64,000 nucleotides of DNA from Burkholderia sp. 8Y. Lineage in GTDB: Bacteria > Pseudomonadota > Gammaproteobacteria > Burkholderiales > Burkholderiaceae. Positions within the stretch are counted from its first letter, which is position 1, and each line of letters starts with the position of its first letter. Location of the stretch: positions 2,401,476 through 2,465,475 of the forward strand of contig NZ_LR733520.1 in the NCBI RefSeq assembly GCF_902506145.1, given 5' to 3'. Below, one piece after another: positions 10,780 to 21,727 of this stretch. The notes beneath the pieces were generated by a model that had not been told where the DNA came from, ran no database searches, and saw only the letters and a program-made list of their open reading frames with translations. The position numbers and the translations under genes are program-made.

Positions 10780-12012
10780 TCAGAAGTTTCCGAGGAACCA
10801 GTCTTTCATTCGTGTGAGCACCTGGCCCATCGATCCGTTCTGCACTGCGACCTTGCGGCCGCGCATGCGCTGCGAACGACCTTCGGCGAGCAGGCCCATG
10901 GCGGTCGAATAGCGCGGGTTGCGCACGACATCCGCCAGACCGCCGGCGTACTCGGGCACGCCGATACGCACTGGCTTCAGGAAGATGTCTTCGCCGAGCT
11001 CGACCATGCCGGGCATCATCGCCGCGCCGCCGGTCAGCACGACGCCGCTCGACAGCAGTTCTTCGTAGCCGGATTCGCGCACGACCTGCTGCACGAGCGA
11101 GAACAGTTCCTCGACGCGCGGCTCGACCACCGCCGCCAGCGCCTGACGCGACAGCGTGCGCGGACCGCGTTCGCCGAGACCCGGCACTTCGATCATCTCG
11201 TCCGGGTCCGCGAGCGCCTGCTTCGCGATGCCGTACGTCACCTTGATGTCTTCCGCGTCCGGCGTGGGCGTGCGCAGCGCCATGGCGACGTCGCTCGTGA
11301 TTTGGTCGCCGGCGATCGGAATCACGGCCGTGTGACGAATCGCGCCTTCGCTGAAGATGGCGATGTCCGTGGTGCCGCCGCCGATATCGACGAGCACGAC
11401 GCCCAGTTCCTTCTCGTCCTCGGTCAGCACCGCGAGCGACGACGCGAGCGGCTGCAGGATCAGGTCGTTCACTTCGAGCCCGCAGCGGCGCACGCACTTC
11501 ACGATGTTCTGCGCCGCGCTCACTGCGCCCGTGACGATGTGCACCTTCACTTCGAGGCGGATGCCGCTCATGCCGATCGGCTCGCGCACGTCTTCCTGAC
11601 CGTCGATGATGAATTCCTGGGTCAGGATGTGCAGCACCTGCTGATCGGTCGGAATGTTGATCGCCTTGGCCGTCTCGATCACGCGCGCGACGTCTGTCTG
11701 CGTGACTTCCTTGTCCTTGATCGCGACCATGCCGCTCGAATTGAAGCTGCGGATATGGCTGCCCGCGATGCCGGTGAAGACGTTCGTGATCTTGCAGTCC
11801 GCCATCAGCTCCGCTTCCTCAAGCGCGCGCTGAATGGATTGGACCGTCGCCTCGATGTTGACCACGACGCCTTTTTTCAACCCCTTCGAGTCGCTCTGAC
11901 CGAGTCCGATCACCTCGTAGTGGCCTTCGCCCTTCAATTCGGCGACGATCGCGACCACCTTCGACGTTCCGATGTCAAGGGAAACCAGCAGGTCTTTATA
12001 GTCTTTGCTCAT
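10780..12012 (-). CDS. ftsA: Cell division protein FtsA
   Basis: FtsA is the actin-like ATPase that tethers FtsZ to the membrane. It is 410 residues from ATG 12012 (MSKDYKDLLVSLDIGTSKV). LDIGTSKV is the phosphate-1 loop, VVLVDIGGGTTDI is phosphate-2 and VVLTGGAAMMPGM the adenosine loop. The C-terminus ends in an amphipathic helix-like GQVLTRMKDWFLGNF, the membrane-targeting sequence. It lies 26 bases after ftsQ, as expected for ftsQAZ. A 144-base gap follows before ftsZ, room for an extra ftsZ promoter. Confidence 0.97.
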   Translation of the reverse strand: MSKDYKDLLVSLDIGTSKVVAIVAELKGEGHYEVIGLGQSDSKGLKKGVVVNIEATVQSIQRALEEAELMADCKITNVFTGIAGSHIRSFNSSGMVAIKDKEVTQTDVARVIETAKAINIPTDQQVLHILTQEFIIDGQEDVREPIGMSGIRLEVKVHIVTGAVSAAQNIVKCVRRCGLEVNDLILQPLASSLAVLTEDEKELGVVLVDIGGGTTDIAIFSEGAIRHTAVIPIAGDQITSDVAMALRTPTPDAEDIKVTYGIAKQALADPDEMIEVPGLGERGPRTLSRQALAAVVEPRVEELFSLVQQVVRESGYEELLSSGVVLTGGAAMMPGMVELGEDIFLKPVRIGVPEYAGGLADVVRNPRYSTAMGLLAEGRSQRMRGRKVAVQNGSMGQVLTRMKDWFLGNF

Positions 12013-12038
12013 AGCGTGCTCATGCCTGTGATGTCTGC

Positions 12039-12791
12039 CTACTTCTTGGCCTTGTCGGTGTCGTTGATGAAGCGCATGCCGGCGGCGCGTATCGCGAAGC
12101 CGTTGGGGTACCGCAAATCCGCATATTCGATCTCCTTGCCCCACCGCCCCGTCACCGATGCCCACGATGCGACGAAACGCTTGCAGCGGTCATACAGCGT
12201 GTCCTGGTTGCGCTCGCGGCCCAGTTCGATCTGCGTGCCGTTCGAAAGCTTCACGGTCCACGCGAAACGCGGCGACAGCGTGACTTCCTCCGGCTGCGCG
12301 TCGAGCGGCGCGAACCACTTCTGGAAGTCGCGATACCGCGCCACCACTTCCTTCGCCGTGCCTTCCGGACCGTCGAACGCGGGCAGGTCGTCGTCGAGTT
12401 CGCCCTGATTCGCGGTGAACAATTCGCCGTCCACGCTGACCAGCTGGTCGTTGCCCCACGTGCCGAGCGGCCTGTACTCTTCGAGCGTCACGGCGATCGC
12501 GTTCGGCCACACGCGACGCACGCTCGCGCGGCGCACCCACGGCATCTGTTCGAACGCGGTGCGCGCGGTGTCGAGATCGACGGTGAAGAAGTTGCCCTTC
12601 AGGTGCCCCACGACGCTCGCCCGCACCGTCGGCGAATTGATGTGCGAGGTGTCGCCGTCGATCTGAATCTCGCGCAGCCGGAACTCGGGACGCTGGATCG
12701 CGTAGACGCCCGCCGCGCACAGCAGCATCAGCACGAGCATGGCGTGCAGCGCGCTTGCGGCGAGATTCATCTGGCGAACGTTGTTCCACAT
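12039..12791 (-). CDS. ftsQ: Cell division protein FtsQ
   Basis: FtsQ is a bitopic inner-membrane divisome protein that bridges to FtsL-FtsB. A short cytoplasmic N-terminus is followed by one membrane helix (about residues 11-31, rich in Ala/Leu), then the POTRA domain (FRLREIQIDGD onwards) and the FtsQ beta domain, which includes the conserved RRVWPNAIAVTLEEYRPLGTW. The length of 250 is normal. It lies 12 bases after ddlB. The C-terminus ends in a Lys-rich tail. Confidence 0.95.
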   Translation of the reverse strand: MWNNVRQMNLAASALHAMLVLMLLCAAGVYAIQRPEFRLREIQIDGDTSHINSPTVRASVVGHLKGNFFTVDLDTARTAFEQMPWVRRASVRRVWPNAIAVTLEEYRPLGTWGNDQLVSVDGELFTANQGELDDDLPAFDGPEGTAKEVVARYRDFQKWFAPLDAQPEEVTLSPRFAWTVKLSNGTQIELGRERNQDTLYDRCKRFVASWASVTGRWGKEIEYADLRYPNGFAIRAAGMRFINDTDKAKK

Positions 12792-12803
12792 GGTTGCGCT
12801 TCG

Positions 12804-13757
12804 TCAGTTCTTGAGAGTGAGAGACAGCACCTTCACGACCAGATCCTGGTAGCTGATGCCCACCGCGCGCGCCGCTTTCGGCGGCAGCGAGTGATCGGTC
12901 ATGCCCGGCGCCGTGTTCACTTCGAGGAAGTACGGGTTCCCGTCGGCGTCCAGCATGAAATCGGCGCGGCCCCAGTCCGTGCAGCCGAGCATGTCGAACG
13001 CGCGCTGCGTCAGTTGCTTCATGCGCGCTTCTTCGGCGTCCGTCAGGCCGCACGGAATCAGATACTTCGTGTCGTCGGCGACGTACTTCGCGTGATAGTC
13101 GTAGAACTCGCCCGCCGGAACGATCTTGATGACCGGCAGATCGAGATCGCCCGCGATGCAGCACGTGTACTCGCCGCCGCCTTCGATGCTCTGCTCGACG
13201 ATCACGATCTTGTCGAACTTCGCGGCTTCTTCCAGCGCCGGCGCGAGTCGTTCCGCGCTCTTCACCTTGATGACCGCGACGCTCGACCCTTCGCTCGCCG
13301 GCTTCACGAAAAGCGGCAGCCCGAGCTTCGCGATGATTTCCTGTGCGCGCGATGCGTAGCCGTCGCCGCGATAGACCGTTTCGAACGGCGGCGTCGGGAT
13401 GCCGGTCTGCTGCCACACGAGCTTCGTGCGCAGCTTGTCCATGCCGAGCGCCGACCCGAGCACGCCGCTGCCCGTATAGCGGATGCCGTAGAAATCCAGC
13501 GCGCCTTGCAACTGGCCGTTCTCGCCGTAGCCGCCGTGCAGCGCGATAAACGCGCGCTCGAAGCCTTCCGCTTTCAGATCCGACAGCGGCCGCTCGGCGG
13601 GATCGAACGGATGCGCGTCGATGCCCGCGTCGCGCAGCCCTTCCAGCACGAGGCGGCCCGAATTGAGCGAGACTTCGCGCTCGGCGGAATTCCCGCCGAG
13701 GAGCACCGCCACTTTGCCGAAGACCTTCGGATCGATGTTGTTCACTGTGTTACTCAT
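12804..13757 (-). CDS. ddlB: D-alanine--D-alanine ligase DdlB
   Basis: This ATP-grasp enzyme makes the D-Ala-D-Ala used by MurF. It is 317 residues from ATG 13757 (MSNTVNN). Visible motifs are [14 protein letters not shown] at the N-terminus, [32 protein letters not shown] (ATP grasp) and [19 protein letters not shown] (Mg and D-Ala binding). A longer frame upstream overlaps murC and is not needed. It lies 20 bases after murC. Confidence 0.97.
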   Translation of the reverse strand: MSNTVNNIDPKVFGKVAVLLGGNSAEREVSLNSGRLVLEGLRDAGIDAHPFDPAERPLSDLKAEGFERAFIALHGGYGENGQLQGALDFYGIRYTGSGVLGSALGMDKLRTKLVWQQTGIPTPPFETVYRGDGYASRAQEIIAKLGLPLFVKPASEGSSVAVIKVKSAERLAPALEEAAKFDKIVIVEQSIEGGGEYTCCIAGDLDLPVIKIVPAGEFYDYHAKYVADDTKYLIPCGLTDAEEARMKQLTQRAFDMLGCTDWGRADFMLDADGNPYFLEVNTAPGMTDHSLPPKAARAVGISYQDLVVKVLSLTLKN

Positions 13758-13777
13758 GACGTCGTTTGTTGCTGTCC

Positions 13778-15172
13778 TCACTGCGGCTGGCTCTGCGCGA
13801 GCCGCCCGCATACACCGCCGATGGAGCCCGCGCCCATCGTGATCACCACGTCGCCATGGCGCGCGAGCGTCGTCACCGCGTCCGGCACTTCATCCACCGT
13901 TTCGACGAACACCGGCTCGACCTTGCCCGCCACGCGGATCGCACGCGCGAGCGCGCGGCCGTCGGCGGCGACGATCGGCGCTTCGCCTGCGGCGTAGACA
14001 TCGGTGAGCACGAGGGCGTCCACGGTGGACAGCACCTTCACGAAATCTTCGAAACAGTCGCGCGTGCGCGTGTAGCGATGCGGCTGGAACGCGAGCACGA
14101 GACGCCGGTCCGGGAAGGCGCCGCGCGCCGCCGCGATGGTCGCGGCCATTTCCACCGGGTGATGCCCGTAGTCGTCGATCAGCGTGTACGCGCCTTCGTT
14201 GTCGTTCGTCTTCACGTCGCCGTAACGCTGGAAGCGCCGGCCGACGCCGTTAAATTCGGCGAGCGCCCTCTGGATATCGGCATCCGCCACTTCGAGTTCA
14301 GTCGCGATTGCAATCGCGGCGAGCGCGTTCTGCACGTTATGCAGGCCCGGCAGATTCAGCACGATGTCGAGCGGCGGCGCATCTTCGCGCACCGTCGTGA
14401 AGTGCATGCGGCCGTCGCGCGCTTCCACGTTCACCGCGCGAACCTGCGCGTCCGCGCCGATGCCGTAGCGGATGATCGGCTTCGACACGAACGGCAGAAT
14501 CTCGCGCACGTTCGGATCGTCGACGCACAGCACCGCGATGCCGTAGAACGGCAGCCGGTGCGTGAATTCGATGAACGCCTGCTTGAGCCGCGCGAAGTCG
14601 TGGCCGTAGGTGTCCATGTGATCGGCGTCGATGTTCGTGATGACTTCGATCACCGGGAAAAGATTGAGGAACGACGCGTCTGATTCGTCCGCTTCGGCGA
14701 CGATGAAATCGCCCGTGCCGAGCCGCGCGTTCGCGCCCGCGCTGATGAGACGCCCGCCGATCACGAACGTGGGATCGAGCCCGCCTGCGGCCAGCACGCT
14801 CGCGACGAGCGATGTCGTCGTGGTCTTGCCGTGCGTGCCGGCAATGGCGATGCCCTGCTTGAGCCGCATGAGTTCCGCGAGCATTACGGCGCGCGGCACG
14901 ATCGGCACGCGCCGATGGCGGGCCGCCAGCACTTCGGGGTTATCGGGACGCACGGCTGTCGACACGACGACGGCGTTCGCGCCTTCGATGTTGTGCTCGT
15001 GGTGGCCGATCTCGACGCGCGCGCCCAGTGCCTTGAGGCGCTCCGTGACGGCGCCCTTCGAGAGGTCCGAGCCGCTGACCTGATAGCCGAGATTCAGCAG
15101 CACTTCCGCGATGCCGCTCATGCCTGCTCCGCCGATGCCGACGAAGTGAATGTGCTTGACGATGTGTTTCAT
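13778..15172 (-). CDS. murC: UDP-N-acetylmuramate--L-alanine ligase MurC
   Basis: MurC adds L-Ala to UDP-MurNAc, the first amino acid of the stem peptide. It is 464 residues: an N-terminal Rossmann-like domain ([20 protein letters not shown]), the ATP loop [11 protein letters not shown] near residue 112, [10 protein letters not shown], and a C-terminal domain with [10 protein letters not shown] and [11 protein letters not shown]. It starts 3 bases after the murG stop. All catalytic elements are intact. Confidence 0.97.
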   Translation of the reverse strand: MKHIVKHIHFVGIGGAGMSGIAEVLLNLGYQVSGSDLSKGAVTERLKALGARVEIGHHEHNIEGANAVVVSTAVRPDNPEVLAARHRRVPIVPRAVMLAELMRLKQGIAIAGTHGKTTTTSLVASVLAAGGLDPTFVIGGRLISAGANARLGTGDFIVAEADESDASFLNLFPVIEVITNIDADHMDTYGHDFARLKQAFIEFTHRLPFYGIAVLCVDDPNVREILPFVSKPIIRYGIGADAQVRAVNVEARDGRMHFTTVREDAPPLDIVLNLPGLHNVQNALAAIAIATELEVADADIQRALAEFNGVGRRFQRYGDVKTNDNEGAYTLIDDYGHHPVEMAATIAAARGAFPDRRLVLAFQPHRYTRTRDCFEDFVKVLSTVDALVLTDVYAAGEAPIVAADGRALARAIRVAGKVEPVFVETVDEVPDAVTTLARHGDVVITMGAGSIGGVCGRLAQSQPQ

Positions 15173-15175
15173 GAC

Positions 15176-16291
15176 TTAATGTGCCTCTCGAGCTTGGCGC
15201 GTAAGATGCGCGCCGGCGACGTCGGCGCACACGCTCGCGACCCGTTCGGTCGCGTCCGGTTTCGCCAGGGCGCGTGAGCGCGCGGCCATCTCCGCCAGCG
15301 TGTCGCGCGTCTGCGCACGCAACCAGCCGGCGAGCCTTTCCGCCGACAAATCGCGTTGTTGTATCAATTCCGCCGCGCCGTTCTTCGCGAGGAACGCACC
15401 GTTGGTCGTCTGGTGATCATCGACGGCGAACGGGAACGGCACGAAAAGCGCGGCCACGCCGACCGCTGCGATCTCCGACACCGTCATCGCGCCCGAGCGG
15501 CAAATCACGAGATCGGCGGATGCGTACGCGCTCGCCATGTCCTCGATGAACGGCACGAGCTGCAAGTCTTCGCCGCGCGCAAGACCGGCCGCCGCGTAGT
15601 TCGCTTCGAGTGCCTCGATATGCTTCGCGCCCGCCTGATGGACGATGCGCGGCCGTTCTTCCGGCGACAGCAGCGCGAGCGCCTTCGGCACCGTTTCGTT
15701 GAGCGCAGCCGCGCCGAGACTGCCGCCGACGACGAGCACGTTCAGCTTGCCGGTGCGCGACGCGTAGCGTTCTTTGGGCGGCAATGTCGACGTAAGTTCC
15801 GCACGAATGGGGTTGCCGGTCCATTCAGCATTCGGCAGAGCATTCGGAAACGCGACAAGCACGCGCTTCGCGAGATGCGCGAGCACCTTGTTCGCGAGGC
15901 CCGCGATGGAGTTCTGTTCGTGCAGCACGAGCGGGCAGCCCGCGAGCTTCGTCATCATGCCCGCCGGAAACGTGATGTAGCCGCCCATGCCGAGCACGAC
16001 ATCGGGCTTCACCTGACGCAGCACGCGCAGGCTTTGCGAGCACGCGCGCATGAGGTTCACCGGCAGCATCAGCTTGGTTTTGATGCCCTTTCCGCGCACG
16101 CCGCCGAAGCGCACGCATTCCATCGGGATGCCGTGCTTCGGGACGAGCGTCGCTTCCATGCCGCTCGCGTTGCCGAGCCAGACGACGCGCCAGCCGCGCG
16201 CCTGCATCCAGTGCGCGACCGCGAGCCCCGGAAACACGTGGCCGCCTGTGCCGCCCGCCATGACCATCAGCGTGGGACTGTGCGCGCTCAT
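15176..16291 (-). CDS. murG: Lipid II synthase MurG (GT28 glycosyltransferase)
   Basis: MurG transfers GlcNAc from UDP-GlcNAc to lipid I on the inner face of the membrane. It is 371 residues from ATG 16291 (MSAHSPTLM). The N-terminal [16 protein letters not shown] is the glycine-rich loop, then [13 protein letters not shown]; the C-terminal donor-binding segment is [37 protein letters not shown]. The start overlaps the ftsW stop by ATGA (16288-16291). Confidence 0.97.
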   Translation of the reverse strand: MSAHSPTLMVMAGGTGGHVFPGLAVAHWMQARGWRVVWLGNASGMEATLVPKHGIPMECVRFGGVRGKGIKTKLMLPVNLMRACSQSLRVLRQVKPDVVLGMGGYITFPAGMMTKLAGCPLVLHEQNSIAGLANKVLAHLAKRVLVAFPNALPNAEWTGNPIRAELTSTLPPKERYASRTGKLNVLVVGGSLGAAALNETVPKALALLSPEERPRIVHQAGAKHIEALEANYAAAGLARGEDLQLVPFIEDMASAYASADLVICRSGAMTVSEIAAVGVAALFVPFPFAVDDHQTTNGAFLAKNGAAELIQQRDLSAERLAGWLRAQTRDTLAEMAARSRALAKPDATERVASVCADVAGAHLTRQAREAH

Positions 16292-17550
16292 ACCTTGCCT
16301 CCGCGCATCAGCACCCGGTTCTCGTAATCGACACGCAGCAGCACCGCCAGCGCGACGCAGTTCAGCAAGATGCCCGAGCCGCCGTAGCTGACGAGGGGCA
16401 GCGTCAGGCCCTTGGTCGGCAGAAGGCCCAGGTTCACGCCCATGTTGATGAACGTCTGCGCGCCGAACCAGATGCCGACGCCCTTTGCCATCAGACCCGC
16501 GAACGTGCGATCCAGCGCCAGCGCCTGACGCCCGATTTCGAACGCGCGGCGCACGATCCAATAGAACAGCAGAATCACGCAGATGACGCCGACGAAACCC
16601 AGTTCCTCGCCGATCACCGCGAGGATGAAGTCGGTGTGCGCTTCGGGCAGATAGTTGAGCTTCTCGACGCTGCCGCCGAGACCCACGCCGAACCATTCGC
16701 CGCGCCCGAACGCGATGAGCGAGTGCGTCAGCTGATACGCCTTGCCCTGCGCGTAGCGGTCGTCCCACGGGTCGAGGTAAGCGAAGATCCGCTCGCGACG
16801 CCACGGCGAGAGCCACACGAGCATCGTGAATGTGCCGACCGCCGTGAGCACCAGCCCGCCGAACAGCTTGCCGTTCACGCCGCCGAGAAAGAGCACGCCC
16901 ATTGCAATGGCGGCGATCACCATGAACGCGCCCATGTCGGGTTCGAGCAGCAGGAGCGCGCCCACCGCACCGACCGCCACGGCCATCGGCAAAAAGCCCT
17001 TGCCGAAGCTGTGCATGAACTCCTGCTTGCGCACCGTGTAGTTCGCGGCGTAGATGGTCACCGCGAGCTTCATGATTTCTGACGGCTGCATGTTCGTGAT
17101 GCCGAGCGGAATCCAGCGGCGCGCGCCGTTCACGCCCTTGCCGATATGCGGGATCAGCACGATGACGAGCATCACCAGCGCGACCAGAAAGAGCTTCGGC
17201 GCGAGCTTGTCCCAGGTCTTCACCGGAATCTTGAACGCAACGACGGCGCCGACGATCGCCGTCGCCACCGAAATGAGGTGCCGCACGAGGAAGTGATAGT
17301 CGCGATACTGCGCGTACTTCGGCGAATCCGGCATGGCGATGGACGCCGAATACACCATCACGATGCCGAGCCCGAGCAGCGCGATCGTCACCCACAGCAG
17401 CGAATGATCGTAGTCGAGCATGCGCGAGCGCGCGGGACGCACGCCGTTGACGGCGCTCGAAATGCCGCCCGAGCGCCCGGCGAGCGAATCGTTCGCGACC
17501 GCGCTGCGCTGCCCGGTGATTTTCGATCCGAAGCGGTCCGACCAGCTCAT
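16288..17550 (-). CDS. ftsW: Peptidoglycan glycosyltransferase FtsW (SEDS)
   Basis: FtsW is the SEDS-family polymerase that works with FtsI at the septum. It is 420 residues from ATG 17550 ([10 protein letters not shown]), with about ten membrane segments after a 45-residue cytoplasmic N-terminus. Typical motifs are [31 protein letters not shown] and [19 protein letters not shown]. The start overlaps the murD stop by ATGA (17547-17550), and its stop overlaps murG. Confidence 0.97.
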   Translation of the reverse strand: MSWSDRFGSKITGQRSAVANDSLAGRSGGISSAVNGVRPARSRMLDYDHSLLWVTIALLGLGIVMVYSASIAMPDSPKYAQYRDYHFLVRHLISVATAIVGAVVAFKIPVKTWDKLAPKLFLVALVMLVIVLIPHIGKGVNGARRWIPLGITNMQPSEIMKLAVTIYAANYTVRKQEFMHSFGKGFLPMAVAVGAVGALLLLEPDMGAFMVIAAIAMGVLFLGGVNGKLFGGLVLTAVGTFTMLVWLSPWRRERIFAYLDPWDDRYAQGKAYQLTHSLIAFGRGEWFGVGLGGSVEKLNYLPEAHTDFILAVIGEELGFVGVICVILLFYWIVRRAFEIGRQALALDRTFAGLMAKGVGIWFGAQTFINMGVNLGLLPTKGLTLPLVSYGGSGILLNCVALAVLLRVDYENRVLMRGGKV

Positions 17551-19058
17551 AACATCACTCCTCGCGCGGCGGCGATATCTTCGACCGCGCCGCGAAACAC
17601 GTCGGCGCGGTGTGCGTAGTTCCTGAACATGTCGAGGCTCGCGCACGCGGGCGACAGCAACACGGCGTCGCCCGGTTCGGCGATGCGCGATGCAGCCAGC
17701 GTCGCGGCTTCGAGCGTCGCGTGATCTTCGAGCGCGACGCCCGTCGATGCGAGCGTCTCGCGGATACGCGGCGCGTCGCGGCCGATCAGCATCACGGCAC
17801 GCGCCCAGCGCGCGACCGGCGCTTCCAGCGGCGAAAAGTCCTGGCCCTTGCCGTCGCCGCCCGCGATCAGCACGACGCGTTGCGCGAGGCCATCGAGCGC
17901 GGCGACCGTCGCGCCGACGTTGGTCCCTTTGCTGTCGTCGACATAATCGACGCCATCGATCTGCGCGATCACTTCCACGCGGTGCGGTTCGCCGCGATAT
18001 TCGCGCAAGCCGTGCAGCAGCGCGGCGAGCGGCATATCGATCGCGCGGGCGAGCGCGAGCGCGGCGAGCGCGTTCGCCGCGTTGTGCAGGCCGCGAATGC
18101 GCAGCGCGTCGGACGGCATCAGCCGCTTCGAAACGACGTTCGGCGCGGCGACATCCTGCTTGCGGCGGCGCGACGGCGCGGGTTCGTCGGCGGCGTCGCG
18201 GTCGATGCCTTGTGCGAGCCACGCGATGCCGTTGTCGCGCAAGAGGCCGTAGTCGCCCACCTTCGACGGCTCGTTCAGCCCGAACGTCACGACGCGGTCC
18301 TGCGCGATATTCGCGGCGAGCGCCATCGTGCGCGCGTCATCGCGATTCAGCACGCGGACCGTGCGCGGACCGAAGATGCGGCCCTTGGCGGCGGCGTAGG
18401 CGTCGAGCCCGCCGTGCCAGTCGAGATGATCCTGCGTGATGTTGAGCACGGCGGCGGCATCCGGCGCGAAGCTGTGCGCCGTTTCCAGCTGGAAGCTGGA
18501 GAGTTCGAGCACCCAGACGTCCGGCAGCGCGGTCTGATCGATGGCTTCGGCGAGCTTGTCGAGCATCGCCGGGCTGATGTTGCCCGCGACCGCCACGCGC
18601 TTGCCCGCGCGCTCGCACAGGAGCCCGGTGAGCGCGGTGGTCGTGGTCTTGCCATTGGTGCCGGTGATCGCGAGCACCTTCGGCTGATAGCCGTTCACGG
18701 CGAGTCCGGCGAGCGCCTGCGCGAACAGTTCGAGTTCGCCCCACACCGGGATGCCGCGCTCGTTCGCCGCCGCGATGAGCGGCGCGAGATCCGGCGCGAG
18801 CGGCGAAAGGCCGGGACTGATGGCGAGCAGTTCGATGCCGCCATCGAGCAGTTCGGTCGTGAACGCGCCGCCGACGAAGTCCGCGTCGATGTTGTGAATC
18901 ACGAGCTCCGAGAGATTCGGCGGGTTGTCGCGCGTATCGGCGATCCGCAGCCGGCAACCGTGCCTGGCGCACCAGCGCGCCATCGCGAGGCCGGATTCAC
19001 CGAGCCCCAGCACGAGCACCATCGGACTTTGCCGACCGGAGAACTTCTCGCCAAACAT
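17547..19058 (-). CDS. murD: UDP-MurNAc-L-Ala--D-glutamate ligase MurD
   Basis: MurD adds D-Glu to UDP-MurNAc-L-Ala. It is 503 residues: N-terminal [24 protein letters not shown] loop [18 protein letters not shown] near residue 130, LELSSFQLE, and the C-terminal [17 protein letters not shown] and [13 protein letters not shown] non-conserved insert of charged residues ([10 protein letters not shown]) sits in the central domain around residue 295, seen also in relatives. It is 45 bases after mraY. Confidence 0.96.
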   Translation of the reverse strand: MFGEKFSGRQSPMVLVLGLGESGLAMARWCARHGCRLRIADTRDNPPNLSELVIHNIDADFVGGAFTTELLDGGIELLAISPGLSPLAPDLAPLIAAANERGIPVWGELELFAQALAGLAVNGYQPKVLAITGTNGKTTTTALTGLLCERAGKRVAVAGNISPAMLDKLAEAIDQTALPDVWVLELSSFQLETAHSFAPDAAAVLNITQDHLDWHGGLDAYAAAKGRIFGPRTVRVLNRDDARTMALAANIAQDRVVTFGLNEPSKVGDYGLLRDNGIAWLAQGIDRDAADEPAPSRRRKQDVAAPNVVSKRLMPSDALRIRGLHNAANALAALALARAIDMPLAALLHGLREYRGEPHRVEVIAQIDGVDYVDDSKGTNVGATVAALDGLAQRVVLIAGGDGKGQDFSPLEAPVARWARAVMLIGRDAPRIRETLASTGVALEDHATLEAATLAASRIAEPGDAVLLSPACASLDMFRNYAHRADVFRGAVEDIAAARGVML

Positions 19059-19103
19059 CGCTTTACCCTTTCCTGAAACCTGAAAAACCGCGGACGTGCA
19101 CGA

Positions 19104-20273
19104 TCAACGCAACTTGAGCGTCGACAAGCCGAAGAGACACAACATCAAGGTGATGATCCAGAAGCGCACCACCACTTGCGTTTCCGTCCAGCCGGACAGT
19201 TCGTAGTGGTGATGGAGCGGCGCCATCTTGAAGAAGCGGCGGCCTTCGCCATAACGGCGCTTCGTGAACTTGAACCAGAAGACTTGCAGCATGACGGAGA
19301 GCGTTTCCGCCACGAAAATGCCGCCCATGATGAACAGCACGATCTCTTGCCGAACGATCACCGCGATTGTGCCGAGCGCGCCGCCGAGCGCGAGCGCGCC
19401 GACATCGCCCATGAAGACTTGCGCGGGGTGCGTGTTGTACCAGAGGAACGCGAGACCCGCGCCGCCCATCGCGGAACAGAAGATCAGCAGTTCGCCCGCG
19501 CCGGGAATGTGCGGAAAGAGCAGGTACTTGGAATACACCGAGCTGCCCATGACGTACGCGAACGCGCCGAGCGACGCACCGACCAGCACGACCGGCATGA
19601 TGACGAGACCGTCGAGGCCGTCGGTGAGGTTGACCGCGTTGCTCGATCCGACGATCACGAAGTACGTCATCGCGATGAAGCCCCATACGCCGAGCGGATA
19701 CGTGATCGACTTGAGAAACGGCAGCATGAGGTCGGCGCGCGCGGGCAGGCCCATCGAGAGGCCGCTGCGCACCCACGCCATGAAGAGGTCGAACACGCGC
19801 GTGTTGCTGGCCTCGGACACGCTGAACGCGAGATACACGGCGGCGAAGAGGCCAATCACCGATTGCCAGAAATACTTCTCGCGTGAGGACATGCCGCGCG
19901 GGTCCTTGTGCACGACCTTGCGATAGTCGTCCACCCAGCCAATCACGCCATACCCGAAAGTGACGAGCATCACGATCCACACGAAGCGGTTCGTGAGATC
20001 AGCCCAGAGCAGCGTGGAAACCGCGATGCCCATGAGAATCAGCACGCCGCCCATGGTCGGCGTGCCCGACTTGACGAGGTGCGTTTGCGGGCCGTCCTTG
20101 CGCACCGCCTGACCGACTTTCATGGCGGTCAGCTTGCGGATGACCCACGGGCCGCAGACGAGACCGATCAACAGCGCCGTCGCCGTGGCGCCCACCGCGC
20201 GGAACGTGATGTAGGTGAACACGCGCATGAAGCTGGCGTCATTCTGAAGCCATTGCGCGAGTGCGAGTAGCAT
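19104..20273 (-). CDS. mraY: Phospho-MurNAc-pentapeptide transferase MraY
   Basis: MraY transfers phospho-MurNAc-pentapeptide to undecaprenyl phosphate and makes lipid I. It is 389 residues with about ten membrane helices. Visible active-site motifs are [41 protein letters not shown] (catalytic Asp) and [30 protein letters not shown] near the C-terminus is the HHH motif. It lies between murF (23 bases) and murD. Confidence 0.97.
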   Translation of the reverse strand: MLLALAQWLQNDASFMRVFTYITFRAVGATATALLIGLVCGPWVIRKLTAMKVGQAVRKDGPQTHLVKSGTPTMGGVLILMGIAVSTLLWADLTNRFVWIVMLVTFGYGVIGWVDDYRKVVHKDPRGMSSREKYFWQSVIGLFAAVYLAFSVSEASNTRVFDLFMAWVRSGLSMGLPARADLMLPFLKSITYPLGVWGFIAMTYFVIVGSSNAVNLTDGLDGLVIMPVVLVGASLGAFAYVMGSSVYSKYLLFPHIPGAGELLIFCSAMGGAGLAFLWYNTHPAQVFMGDVGALALGGALGTIAVIVRQEIVLFIMGGIFVAETLSVMLQVFWFKFTKRRYGEGRRFFKMAPLHHHYELSGWTETQVVVRFWIITLMLCLFGLSTLKLR

Positions 20274-20296
20274 GCTGGTCCTTCTCTTTCTGTGAG

Positions 20297-21727
20297 TCAG
20301 TGTGCAGCGGGCGCGGTGCCCGCAGCGGGTGATTGGGGGCTCGTCAGGGCGTCCACCACGCGTTCCATCTTCATGAAGCGCGAGCCTTTTGCGAGATACG
20401 TTGCGCCGGGTCCGAACCCGGCTTGCTGAAGTGCTTCGATCAGTGCGGCCACATCGTCGAAATGAACGGCGGTCTGCTTCGACGCCGCCGCGCGGAATGC
20501 GTTCACCGAATCGCGGCTGGCGTCGCCGAGCGCAAACAGCGCGTCGATACCGCGCTCCGCCGCATACGCGCCGACTTCGCGATGAAACGCGGGTCCTTCT
20601 TCGCCGACCTCGCCCATGTCGCCCATCACGAGCACGCGCGGCGCTGCCTGCGCCGCGAGCACGTCGATGGCGGCGCGCATGGAATCGGGATTGGAGTTGT
20701 AGGTATCGTCGATGATGGTCGCGCCCGCGAGCGTGCCCAGCACCGCGCGCTTCACCTGCAAGCGGCCCTTCACGGGCTGGAACGCTTCGAGGCCGCGCTT
20801 GATGGCGTCCAGCGGCACGCCCGCTGCGAGCGCGGCAGCCGTAGCCGCGAGCGCATTGCGCGCGTTGTGTTCGCCGAGCACGGCCAGCGCGATGTCGACG
20901 CGGCCTTGCGGCGTGCGGACGTGAACCATCGCGCCGTTCAGCGTGCCGGTGACGGCCGCCTTCGATTCATCGCCGGTCAGCGCGAAGTCCATGATCGGAT
21001 TGCCCGTGGCGGCCACGCGCCAGATGCTCGCGTAGTGATCGTCAGCGGGGAACACGGCCGTGCCTGTTTCGCCGAGCGCGTGAATGACCGACGCATGTTC
21101 GAGCGCGACGGCCTCGACGGTCGCCATGAACTCCTGATGCTCGCGCTGCGCGTTGTTGACGACGGCGACGGTCGGCGCAGCGATCTGGCCGAGCGCATCG
21201 GTCTCGCCGGGATGATTCATGCCGAGCTCGACCACCGCGAGCCGATGCGCCGCGCTCAGGCGGAACAGCGTGAGCGGCAAGCCGATGTCGTTGTTGAAGT
21301 TGCCCGCCGTCGCGAGCCGCGCGTCTTCGCCGACCGCCGCCGCGAAGATCGACGCGATCATCTCCTTGACCGTCGTCTTGCCGTTGCTGCCCGTGACGGC
21401 AACGAGCGGCATGGTGAACCGCGTGCGCCAGCCGTGCGCCAGCGCACCGAGCGCCGCACGCGTGTCCTTTACCTTGATGACTGGCAGCGGCCAGGCATCC
21501 GAATTGCGCAGTTCGCGCGAGACGAGCGCGGCAGCCGCGCCGCTCTTGCTCACCTGATCCAGGAAATCATGCGCATCGAAGCGATCGCCCTTCACCGCGA
21601 CGAACAGATCGCCCGCCTGCACGGCGCGGCTGTCGGTCACGACGCGCGTGATCGCGATGGATTCGTCGCCTTCAAAGACCGCGCCGGGAATGAGCGCGGC
21701 GGCTTCGCGCAAGGTGAACATCGTCAT
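20297..21727 (-). CDS. murF: UDP-MurNAc-tripeptide--D-Ala-D-Ala ligase MurF
   Basis: MurF adds D-Ala-D-Ala to complete the UDP-MurNAc-pentapeptide. It is 476 residues, with ATP loop [18 protein letters not shown] near residue 112, ELGMNHPGE, and C-terminal [18 protein letters not shown] with [14 protein letters not shown] [12 protein letters not shown]. The start ATG 21727 overlaps the murE stop (ATGA, 21724-21727); a second ATG two codons in (21721) is also possible. The Ala/Pro-rich tail is not conserved. Confidence 0.96.
   Translation of the reverse strand: MTMFTLREAAALIPGAVFEGDESIAITRVVTDSRAVQAGDLFVAVKGDRFDAHDFLDQVSKSGAAAALVSRELRNSDAWPLPVIKVKDTRAALGALAHGWRTRFTMPLVAVTGSNGKTTVKEMIASIFAAAVGEDARLATAGNFNNDIGLPLTLFRLSAAHRLAVVELGMNHPGETDALGQIAAPTVAVVNNAQREHQEFMATVEAVALEHASVIHALGETGTAVFPADDHYASIWRVAATGNPIMDFALTGDESKAAVTGTLNGAMVHVRTPQGRVDIALAVLGEHNARNALAATAAALAAGVPLDAIKRGLEAFQPVKGRLQVKRAVLGTLAGATIIDDTYNSNPDSMRAAIDVLAAQAAPRVLVMGDMGEVGEEGPAFHREVGAYAAERGIDALFALGDASRDSVNAFRAAASKQTAVHFDDVAALIEALQQAGFGPGATYLAKGSRFMKMERVVDALTSPQSPAAGTAPAAH

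Noticed and set aside
8881-12408. Open frame of 1175 codons antisense to peroxiredoxin, ftsZ, ftsA and ftsQ
   Set aside because: Runs through four well-supported genes on the other strand; product is His/Arg-rich with no recognisable motif.
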